The notes under the pieces were generated by a model. It was not told the origin of the DNA. It did not search any database and saw only the letters and a program-made list of their open reading frames with translations. Of a stretch of DNA of 64,000 nucleotides, positions 14,902-23,400 are shown in pieces. This DNA comes from Nocardioidaceae bacterium. Its GTDB lineage: Bacteria; Actinomycetota; Actinomycetes; Propionibacteriales; Nocardioidaceae. Within the stretch, counting starts at the first letter, position 1. Each line of letters starts with the position of its first letter. The DNA is taken from positions 1 through 64,000 of the forward strand of contig JAICXL010000001.1 in NCBI GenBank assembly GCA_025980475.1, written 5' to 3'. The translations under genes were made by a program, and so were the position numbers.

Positions 14902-16457
14902 CCAGCCGGACGACAGCCGGACCGCGACACAACCCGGTCCTCGCGGAACTGGCCACCGGGATCGGTTCACCGCAGCCACTCGGGCACGACAGCGGGACGC
15001 TGCACTTCACGGTCACGGCCGCAGACCTCGAACACTTCACCCACCGGCTCGCGGAAACAGCGGGTGCCCGACTGGCCGACCTGTTCGCCGCCACCGGTGA
15101 CCCGCCCGACCAGGTCGTGCTGAACATGCTGTGGGCCCTGGATGCCGACGACGCCTACCTTCTCATCCAGACCCAGCTCAGGGGGGAGAACTATCCCGCA
15201 CTGTCCGACATCGCGCCTGCTGCGTTCGTCGAGGAGTGCGAGATCTTCGAGCAGTTCGGCGTCCGGCCCGCGGGCGACAAGCCGCTCAACCGGGTCGCCG
15301 TGCCGCCCCAGGCTGACCACGACATCCCTCGACTGGGCGCGGCGCCCCGACACGTGGACGGTGAGGTGCACGCGCCCCACGCCGTGGGCGGGCACGCGTT
15401 CGAGTTCCCCTTCGGCCCGGTCCGGGCCAGCGCCCAGGAGTCGCTGTACTACGGGCTGGTGACCAGCGGGGAGGAGGTCGTCGACTTGTACCTGCTCACC
15501 TGGCACAAGTACCGCGGCCTGGAGTGGCGACTGCAGGGCATGCTGCCAGACGCCGCGCTGTTCTACGTCGAACGCGCCGAAGGCCTCTCCGCCGTCGCGC
15601 AAGCCTGGGCCTTCGCCGCAGCCGTCGAGCACGCCACCGGCCTGCGACCGGACCCAGGAGCGTCCCGGACCCGGGCGCTGGCCCTGGAGCTGGAGCGGCT
15701 CTACAACCACGCCGCAGCCATCGCTGCGCTGTGCCAAGCCACCGGCCTGTCCGTCGGTCAGGCCGGCGCCGAGATCGCCCTCGAGCGACTTCTGCGGGTC
15801 AATGCGGCGGTGTTCGGGCACCGGTACCTGTTCGGTGTGGTCGGAATCGGCGGAGCCCAGCGGGCACCAGATCTTGGCCCATTGCAGACCGAGCTTCCCG
15901 AGGCGGTCGCCGAGCTGCGAGCCGTCTGCCGCCTGTTGTCGGGCACCAACTCCTTTCTCGACCGGCTCGAGGCCACTGGCATCCTCACCACCGAGCAGGC
16001 CGTCCGGCTCGGCCTCGTCGGGCCCGTCGCCCGTGCCGCGGGGGTGGCGATCGACGCGCGCAACCAGCACCTGCAGCCGCCCTACGACGACGTGGCGGTC
16101 CACCCGGCGCAGGGTACGACCGGTGACGTCCTGGCCCGGTACCAGACCTTTCTTGCCGAGATCGACGAGTCAGCGCGGCTGATCAGCGAACTCGCCAGGC
16201 GAGGGGCCACCGCGGGCGGCACGACATCGCCCCGGAAGGCCGGCTCGGGCCTGGGCTGGGCGGAGTCACCACGCGGCGAGTCACTGGCCTACGTCGAGCT
16301 CGACGGCGACGGCTCCATCCGCCGGGCTCGACTGCGCCCAGCCTCGGCGCGCAACTGGAGGGCCTTCGACGACGCCTGCCGCTCCCAGAACGTCTTCACC
16401 GACATCCCCATCATCGAAGCCAGCTTCTGGCTCACGGTCGCCGGGACGGCACGCTGA
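14898..16457 (+). CDS. HyfG-like large subunit (NuoC-NuoD fusion) without NiFe ligands
   Basis: The 519-aa protein fuses a NuoC-like N-terminal domain (about 1-150, ending near ECEIFEQFGVRP) to a NuoD/hydrogenase-large-subunit-like domain. In real group 4 hydrogenases four Cys in RxCGxC and DPCxxC motifs hold nickel and iron. Here the first site reads ERAEGLSAVAQ and the C-terminal site IEASFWLTVAGT, with no Cys pairs. The protein therefore cannot be a NiFe hydrogenase and resembles energy-converting hydrogenase-related (Ehr) or NuoD-like subunits. The GTG overlaps the previous stop. The reaction at this site is unknown. Confidence 0.85.
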   Translation: MTSRTTAGPRHNPVLAELATGIGSPQPLGHDSGTLHFTVTAADLEHFTHRLAETAGARLADLFAATGDPPDQVVLNMLWALDADDAYLLIQTQLRGENYPALSDIAPAAFVEECEIFEQFGVRPAGDKPLNRVAVPPQADHDIPRLGAAPRHVDGEVHAPHAVGGHAFEFPFGPVRASAQESLYYGLVTSGEEVVDLYLLTWHKYRGLEWRLQGMLPDAALFYVERAEGLSAVAQAWAFAAAVEHATGLRPDPGASRTRALALELERLYNHAAAIAALCQATGLSVGQAGAEIALERLLRVNAAVFGHRYLFGVVGIGGAQRAPDLGPLQTELPEAVAELRAVCRLLSGTNSFLDRLEATGILTTEQAVRLGLVGPVARAAGVAIDARNQHLQPPYDDVAVHPAQGTTGDVLARYQTFLAEIDESARLISELARRGATAGGTTSPRKAGSGLGWAESPRGESLAYVELDGDGSIRRARLRPASARNWRAFDDACRSQNVFTDIPIIEASFWLTVAGTAR

Positions 16458-16798
16458 TGAGCCTGTGGTTTCTGCGCGGACTGCGTCGCGGCGTGGTCAC
16501 CACCCGCTACCCGAAAACTCCGCCGGATCCCTGGACAGCAACGCTGCCGACACCCCCGTCCTTCGTTACAGACCGTCTCGACATCGCGACGGCCGACGCG
16601 CTCGTCGCGGTCTGCCCACCGGCGGCACTGCGCCGCGAGGGTCTCGAGCTGGTCTACGACGTCGGCGCCTGCACTGCCTGCGGACGCTGCCTCGTCGTGG
16701 CCGACGGCGCAGCCGTGCCCAGCGGGCAGATCGAGCTCGCGACCCAACGCCGGGAAGACCTTGTCAAACGCGTCGCGATCGAAGGAGGAGTCCAGTGA
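16457..16798 (+). CDS. Short HyfH-like ferredoxin subunit
   Basis: The 113-aa protein carries one visible cluster motif, CTACGRC (about residues 73-79), with a further Cys in AVCPPAAL (about 53-60). It could bind a single [4Fe-4S] cluster, whereas HyfH/NuoI normally holds two. Its first residues (WFLRGLRRGVVTTRYP) match the N-terminal helix of HyfH. The gene overlaps both neighbours by one to four bases. It probably delivers electrons to or from the NuoB-like subunit; the loss of one cluster is a notable difference from hydrogenases. Confidence 0.75.
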   Translation: MSLWFLRGLRRGVVTTRYPKTPPDPWTATLPTPPSFVTDRLDIATADALVAVCPPAALRREGLELVYDVGACTACGRCLVVADGAAVPSGQIELATQRREDLVKRVAIEGGVQ

Positions 16799-17355
16799 CC
16801 AGCCCAGTGCACGGCCCGGCAGGCTTGTCCACCACGTCGTCGCATTCCGCCGATCCGGAGCGGCTCGCGGACGAACTGTCCCGCAACGTCCAGCGCTGGT
16901 TCGGCCGGAGCCTGCACATCCGCACGATCGACACCGGTTCGTGTGCCGCCTGCGAATCCGAGATCCGACTGTTGGGCGCCCCGCACTACGACCTGCATCG
17001 CCTCGGGTTCTTCTTCACCCCCGCGCCCCGGCATGCCGACCTGCTGATGGTCACCGGACCAGGCGTGCGGGCCATGGACCCCGCCTTGACCAAGACCTGG
17101 ACCGCCATGCCTGAGCCCAAGGTCGTGGTGGCGGTCGGCGCCTGTGCCCTCGGCGGGGTCTACCCGACCGACGCGTTCACCCATGGCGCGATCGACAAGG
17201 TGCTGCCCGTTGACGTCTACATCCCCGGTTGTCCGCCTTCCCCGATCGCGCTGCTGCACGGCCTGCTCGTGGCGGTGGGCAGGCTCGTCGACCGCGTCGG
17301 CGCCCAGCCGTTCACCACCACGACCACCGGCCCCGCGGCGGCATCACCATGCTGA
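16795..17355 (+). CDS. HyfI/NuoB-like iron-sulfur subunit
   Basis: The 186-aa protein is the small-subunit homologue that holds the terminal (N2-type) cluster. The ligand pattern is intact: Cys50 and Cys53 in SCAACESE, Cys in VGACALGG and Cys in IPGCPPSP. So the complex retains a working cluster next to the altered large subunit. The GTG start overlaps the ferredoxin stop by 4 bases, with GAAGGAGG upstream. The 3' end overlaps the HyfB-like gene by 7 bases. Confidence 0.88.
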   Translation: MTSPVHGPAGLSTTSSHSADPERLADELSRNVQRWFGRSLHIRTIDTGSCAACESEIRLLGAPHYDLHRLGFFFTPAPRHADLLMVTGPGVRAMDPALTKTWTAMPEPKVVVAVGACALGGVYPTDAFTHGAIDKVLPVDVYIPGCPPSPIALLHGLLVAVGRLVDRVGAQPFTTTTTGPAAASPC

Positions 17356-19364
17356 CCGGTCTCGCGCTGGCCGTCGCAGCCGGGCTCTGGGTGCTGGCCG
17401 CCTGTGTGTCCGCGACCGGTAACCACGCGCTGCGTCTGAGGCTGACGTCGCTGATCGGCGGCGCCGGCGGCCTGGCCTGCCTCGTCGGAGGCCTCTCCAC
17501 ACTTCTCGGCGGATCGGTGCTGCACTGGCGCCTTGGCGCGGCCAACCCGGTCGGTGCGATGGTGCTGCGGGCGACACCGCTGGCGGCGGTGTTCGTCTGC
17601 CTGCTGGGTCTGGTCTCGCTGAGCATGGCCCTGTACGCGCCGCGCTACCACCATGGCGACGGGAGTATCGGCGGCTACCTGGCCGCTGTGCAGCTCGCCG
17701 AACTCGCCTCGTTGGCGCTGTTGGTGGCCGGGAACGTGACCGTGTTCCTGGTCGGCTGGGAGTCGATGGCGCTGTTCTCCTACCTGTTGGTTCTGCGCCA
17801 CCACCAGCGCGACCAGGTCGCGACCGGAGCGTTCTGGTTCCTGGCCCTGTCCGAGGCCGGGTTCGTTCTGATCGTGGCCGCCTTCGCGCTGCTCGCGGTG
17901 CGCACCGGCAGCATGGACTTCACCGTCATCGCCCACCGCGCACCCACTCTGCCGCTGGGGTTGCGCTCGGCGGTGTTCGTTTTGTCACTGCTCGGCTTCG
18001 GCTTCAAGGCCGGCATCGTACCCCTGCACGTGTGGCTGCCCGAAGCCCACCCCGTGGCGCCGGCCGACGGCTCGGCCTTCCTCTCCGGGCTGGTGGTCAA
18101 GCTCGGCATCTATGGCATCGTGCTCGTCGCCTTCGACCTGCTCGGCACCGGACCAGCATGGTGGGGCGTCCTGACCATGGGCCTGGGCGCCGCCTCTGCG
18201 GTGCTGGGCATCCTCTACGCCCTCACCGAGCGCGACCTCAAGCGGTTCCTGGCCTACTCCACCATCGAGAACATCGGCGTGATCCTGATCGCTGTCGGCG
18301 CTGCGATGACCTTCGCCGCCTATGGCAAGGCCACCTTGGGCGGCTTCCTGCTGCTCGCCGGGCTCTACCACACTGCGAACCACGGCAGCTACAAGACGCT
18401 GTTGTTCCTCGAGGCCGGCGTGATCGAGCACGCCACCGGTACCCGCAACATGGACCGCCTCGGCGGCCTTGCCCACCGGCTGCCCCGCCACGCGGTCATC
18501 ACCCTGATCGGCACAATCGGCATCGCCGCACTGCCGCCACTCAACGGCTTCGTCAGCGAATGGCTGATCTTCCAGGGCCTCTTCCAGGGCTTCCGGATCC
18601 CCAGCCACCTGGTCGGCATCCTGATCGTCACCGCCGCCGCCTGCCTCGGTCTGACCGGTGGCCTGGCGATCAACGCCTTCGTCCGCGCCTACGGCATTCC
18701 GTTCCTCGGGATGCCCCGCACCCACCAGGCCGCGGTCGCCAACGAGGACAGCCAGCCATGGGCCGGACCGACCCTGCTGGCCGCAGCAAGCGTCTTCCTG
18801 GGCCTCGGGGCGCCGCTCGTCATCACCGCCCTCGCTCGTGCCGTGCAGAACGCGACGGGGGTCAACGTGCTGCCCCAGGTTCTCGTCGGCAACCTCACCG
18901 TCCTGCCGGCCCACACCGATTTCTCGGCGTTCTCGCCCACCTACCTGGCCGTCTTCCTCATCGGGGTCACGGCCGTGCCGCTCGTGGTGTACCTGTCCGG
19001 GCACCCTGTCCGGCGCACGCGACAAGCCCCGGTGTGGGACGGCGGCATCGTCACCTTCAAACCCCGCATGCAGTACTCGGCGATGACCTTCGCCGCTCCT
19101 GTCCGAGTCACGTTCTCCCGGCTCTACCAGCCGACCGTGAAGCTCAGCCGACCCTCCGACGACGACCCCGCCGGACGCTCCGGGCCAGTCCACTACGAGG
19201 CCGAGATCGCGCCGCTGTTCCAACGCTGGCTCTACCAACCCGTCGTCAAGCTCGTCCGGGTCCTGGCCGCCGTGGTTCGCCCGATCCAGTCCGGCGACGT
19301 CAACCTCTACCTGCTCTACGTGTTCCTCGCCGTCCTGGTCGCCTACCTCCTGGCTGCGCTGTGA
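17349..19364 (+). CDS. HyfB/NuoL-like antiporter-type subunit
   Basis: The 671-aa protein has about 15 membrane helices and the antiporter signature VPLHVWLPEAHPVAPADGSA (about residues 225-244), followed by ERDLKRFLAYSTIENIG. Its C-terminus (PVWDGGIVTFKPRMQYSAMT, then a soluble stretch and a last helix) matches HyfB rather than NuoL. With the HyfF-like gene it gives the complex two ion channels. It is the last gene of the operon, and its stop overlaps the GTG of the HTH gene. Confidence 0.88.
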   Translation: MLTGLALAVAAGLWVLAACVSATGNHALRLRLTSLIGGAGGLACLVGGLSTLLGGSVLHWRLGAANPVGAMVLRATPLAAVFVCLLGLVSLSMALYAPRYHHGDGSIGGYLAAVQLAELASLALLVAGNVTVFLVGWESMALFSYLLVLRHHQRDQVATGAFWFLALSEAGFVLIVAAFALLAVRTGSMDFTVIAHRAPTLPLGLRSAVFVLSLLGFGFKAGIVPLHVWLPEAHPVAPADGSAFLSGLVVKLGIYGIVLVAFDLLGTGPAWWGVLTMGLGAASAVLGILYALTERDLKRFLAYSTIENIGVILIAVGAAMTFAAYGKATLGGFLLLAGLYHTANHGSYKTLLFLEAGVIEHATGTRNMDRLGGLAHRLPRHAVITLIGTIGIAALPPLNGFVSEWLIFQGLFQGFRIPSHLVGILIVTAAACLGLTGGLAINAFVRAYGIPFLGMPRTHQAAVANEDSQPWAGPTLLAAASVFLGLGAPLVITALARAVQNATGVNVLPQVLVGNLTVLPAHTDFSAFSPTYLAVFLIGVTAVPLVVYLSGHPVRRTRQAPVWDGGIVTFKPRMQYSAMTFAAPVRVTFSRLYQPTVKLSRPSDDDPAGRSGPVHYEAEIAPLFQRWLYQPVVKLVRVLAAVVRPIQSGDVNLYLLYVFLAVLVAYLLAAL

Positions 19365-20233
19365 GACAGCACGAATCGCCACCCACTCCCCGCGGTGCCC
19401 CCCGGCGGATCCCCAGCGGCGCAGACCCAGCACCCCAGGAGTTGCGGCGCGAGGTCACCGAGCGGTACCAGGCGGGGCACTCCCTCCGGCAGATCTCAAG
19501 CACGATGGGCATCGGCCGCCGACTGGTTCGCGCCTTGCTGTCCGAGGCGGGCGCGAAGGTCCCGGCACGCGGGCGCGGGCGGCCGCGACCCGCCACCAGG
19601 CTTCCGCGCCCCCAGAACCTCCCGCAGGTCCTACGCGCCCTGTACCTCGACCAAGGCATGACGCGACGCGAAATCGCCGACGAACTCGGCGTACCCGAAC
19701 ACCGCGTCCGCGCCTGGCTGACCGAGAGCGGCATCACCCCACGAACCCGCGGCGGCGCCAACCGGGAGGACCGCCACAGAGTCCCGCGCGACGACCTGGA
19801 GAAGCTGTACGTGGATGAACGCCTCACCTCCGCGGAGGTCGGGAACCGCACGGGCGTGAACCTGCAAACCGTGCTCAAGTCCCTGCACGAACAGGAGCTA
19901 CCGGTCCGAGTCCCGAACGATTCCCAAGCCGAGATGGTCCTGCTTGACGAGCTCTACGACGACGATCTAGTGCGCCGGGCATTGCGGCGCTGGCACATCC
20001 CGGTCGTCCGGCGACCCGGGCTGGTCCACGAGCGCTTCCCGACACCGACGCCGCTTACGCACCCGCTCTTACGCGACCTCTACCTCGACTGCGGACTCTC
20101 CGGCGCGCAGATCGAACTGCTCACCGGACAGCCCTCGACCATGATTCTGGGACAACTGAAGAAGGCCGGCATCCCAAGACGCCCACCAGGTGGGCTATCC
20201 CCCTTCCTCCGCCGCGCACGACAACGGCACTGA
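19361..20233 (+). CDS. Multi-HTH DNA-binding protein of the element backbone
   Basis: The 290-aa protein has several homeodomain-like helix-turn-helix units: GHSLRQISSTMGIGRRLVRAL (about 38-58), MTRREIADELGVPEHRVRAW (about 100-119) and LTSAEVGNRTGVNLQTVLKS (about 151-170). A Pro/Arg-rich linker follows the first. Resolvase-type catalytic residues are not seen. It probably regulates or assists transfer of the relaxase just downstream. The GTG overlaps the HyfB stop, but the backbone role suggests this join marks the edge between cargo and core genes; a downstream start is possible. Confidence 0.6.
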   Translation: MRQHESPPTPRGAPRRIPSGADPAPQELRREVTERYQAGHSLRQISSTMGIGRRLVRALLSEAGAKVPARGRGRPRPATRLPRPQNLPQVLRALYLDQGMTRREIADELGVPEHRVRAWLTESGITPRTRGGANREDRHRVPRDDLEKLYVDERLTSAEVGNRTGVNLQTVLKSLHEQELPVRVPNDSQAEMVLLDELYDDDLVRRALRRWHIPVVRRPGLVHERFPTPTPLTHPLLRDLYLDCGLSGAQIELLTGQPSTMILGQLKKAGIPRRPPGGLSPFLRRARQRH

Positions 20234-20410
20234 CCCCGACTCCCACACTCGGCGCCCGGACTGATGGCGTTACGCCTCGGCGCCCATCGCAACGTTCCCC
20301 CTGCACGAACCGACCCGTCGAACCCCTACACACCTCATGCCGACTCGGTGCTTAAAGTTTCAACCAGTTGGTTGGGGAGCTCGTATAGCGCCACTTTCGG
20401 GGGTGTGACG

Positions 20411-23400
20411 ATGTCCATCCACAAGCTCACTGCCGGGAGTGGGTATGACTACCTGACCCGGCAGGTGGCGGCGATGGATGCCACCAACAAGGGCCACACC
20501 GGACTGGCGTCGTACTACACCGAGAAGGGCGAGACTCCCGGCCGGTGGGTGGGTTCGGGGATGGCCGGGATCGAAGGGCTGGCGGCCGGAGAGGTGGTCA
20601 CCGCCGAGCAGATGCAGGCGCTGTTCGGCGCCGGTCATCACCCGCTCGCGACGAAACGCCAGGCGCAGGTGCTGGCCGAGATCGGCGCCGAGGTCCGCGC
20701 CGCGGTGACCGCGCCGGGAGCCGGTGGGCGCCGTCCGCGGGGCCGGCCACGGCAGACCGTCACGCACCGGGAGCTGCAGCACCGGATGCGGGAAGCGGCC
20801 CGGCTGGGGCGCCCGTTCGCGGTCTATGACGGCGAGGTGTCGGCCTTCCGTCGGGAGGTCGCGGGCCGGTTCACGGCGTTCAACACCGCCGCCGGGCTGC
20901 CGGGCGACTGGCCTGTGCCCGTGACCGAGCGGGCACGGATCCGCACGCAGGTGGCGGTGGAGTTCTTCGGTGCCGAGCACGGCCGCGCCCCGACAGATGC
21001 CCGCGAGGTCGCCGCCACCATCGCCAGGCAGTCCCGCCCATCCGCCACGGCGGTGGCCGGGTTCGACCTGACGTTCTCCCCGGTGAAGAGCTTCTCGGTG
21101 CTCTGGGCGCTCGCCGACCCGGGCACCGCCGCACGTCTGGAGCAGGCCCACCAGGCGGCGGTCTCCGACGCGCTGGCGTTCCTCGAGGAGCACGCGTTGT
21201 TCACCCGCACCGGGCGCGACGGGGTCCGCCAGGTCGAGGCCCGTGGCCTGGTCGCGGCGGCGTTCACCCACCGCGACTCCCGCGCCGGGGACCCCGACCT
21301 GCACACCCACGTGGCGGTGGCGAACAAGGTGCAGACCGCCGATGGGCGTTGGTTGGCGATCGACGCGCGGGTGTTGTTCAAGGCCAACGTGGCCGCCTCG
21401 GAGGTCTACAACACCGCTCTGGAGGCCCACTGCGCGAAGCTGGGGCTGCGGTTCACCGAACAGCCCAATCCAGATGCCCGCAAGCGGCCGGTGCGCGAGA
21501 TCGTCGGCATCGACCAGGCACTGATCAAGGCGTTCTCCAGGCGGCGGGCCAGCATCGAGCAGCGCCGCGACGTGCTCGCCGCGCAGTTCCAGCGCGCGCA
21601 TGGCCGTCCGGCGACGGCGGTCGAGATGCTCAAGCTGGACCAGCAGGCCACCTTGGAGACCCGGCAGGCCAAGCACTCCCCGCGCAGCCTGGCCGACCAA
21701 CGAGCAGCCTGGCACACCGAAGCCAGCGACGCGCTGGGTGGTGACCGGCGGCTGCGGCGGATGCTGCGCGAGGCCTTCCACCCCGCCACGACGAAGCCCG
21801 AGCGGGTGGATAGCCAGTGGGTGTCGGCGGCCACCGACCGAGTGCTGGCGGCGGTGGAGATCCGTCGGGCGACCTGGCAGGAATGGCACGTTCGCGCCGA
21901 GGCGCTGCGCCAGGTCCGCGGCCTGGACCTGTCCGCGGCCGACCTGGGCCGGCTGGTGGACCTGCTGGTCGACCAGGTCCTCACCGACCGGTCGGTGCCG
22001 ATCAGCCGACCGGCCGCGGACGACATCACCGAGCCCGAGCTGCTGCGGCGCCGCGACGGCGCCTCGGTCTACACCATCGCCGGCTCCGAGCTGTTCACCT
22101 CAGCGCGGATCCTGGTGGCCGAACGCGAGCTGGTCGCCGCGGCCAGCCGCACCGACGGCCACCGGGTGCCCGCAGCCTGCGTCGATGCCGCACTGAGCGA
22201 GACGACGGCCACCGGGATGGTGCTGAACCGGGGGCAGGCAGACCTCGTGCGGCAGATGGCAACCTCCGGTGCCCGGGTGCAGCTGGCGATCGCCCCGGCC
22301 GGGTCCGGGAAGACCACCGCCATGCGCGCCCTCGCCGCCGCCTGGACCGCCGGCGGCGGACAGGTGATCGGGCTCGCACCCTCCGCGGCAGCCGCCGACC
22401 AGCTCGGCGCCAGCCTGCGTGGCCACCCCAACACCCGGCCCGAGGCCCGGCCCGAGGACCGGCCCGACGCCCGGCCCGATGCGGCTCTCGGTGTCGCTCC
22501 TGGTGTCGGTCCGGAGCCTGGTCCCCGGGCCGAGACGTTGGCGAAGCTGACCCACGCCCTATCGACTGGAAGGGCGACCGGGACGATCCCGGAGTGGGTC
22601 GCGGGGATCGGGCCGCAGAGCCTGGTGGTGATCGACGAGGCCGGGATGGCCGACACCCTCTCCCTGGCCACCACCGTCGGCTACATCCTCGAGCGGGGTG
22701 GCAGCGTGCGGCTGATCGGGGACGACCGGCAGCTGGCCGCGATCGGGGCCGGCGGGGTGCTGCGCGACATCGCCGCCACCCACGGAGCCCTGCGGCTCTC
22801 GGAGCTGGTCCGGTTCACCGACCCCGCCGAAGCAGCCGCCTCGCTGGCCCTGCGTGAGGGCAGACCGGAGGCGCTCGGGTTCTACCTGGACCACCAGCGG
22901 GTCCAGGTCGGCGACCAGGCCAGCCTCACCGAACAGGTCTTCACCGCCTGGGCCACCGACCGGGGTGCCGGGGTCGACGCGATCATGCTGGCCCCCACCC
23001 GGGACCTGGTCGCCGAGCTGAACCAGCGCGCCCGCACCCACCGACTTGATGCCCTGAACCCCGACCGCGGCCCCGGCCCCGGCCGCGGCCGCGGTGACGG
23101 GGTCGGTCGCGAGCGGGCGCTGGCGGACGGCAACACCGTCAGCGCCGGGGACCTGGTGATCACCCGCAGCAACGACCGGCGGCTGCGCACCAGCCCGACC
23201 GACTGGGTCAAGAACGGCGACCGCTGGCTGGTCCGCCAGGTCCACGACGACGGCGCGTTGACCGTGCAGCACACCCGACACCGCCGCACGGTCCGGTTGC
23301 CCGCGGACTACGTCGAGGCGTCCACCGAGCTGGGGTATGCCACCACCATCCACACCGCCCAGGGCCTCACCGCCCAGACGATGCACGGGCTGGTCACCGG

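Noticed and set aside
14967-16103. Minus-strand frame opposite the HyfG-like gene
   Set aside because: It mirrors a well-supported coding region and has no family features or ribosome site.
14898-16457. Functional NiFe hydrogenase large subunit
   Set aside because: None of the four Cys ligands is present in the expected motifs; an Ehr/NuoD-like role is more consistent.
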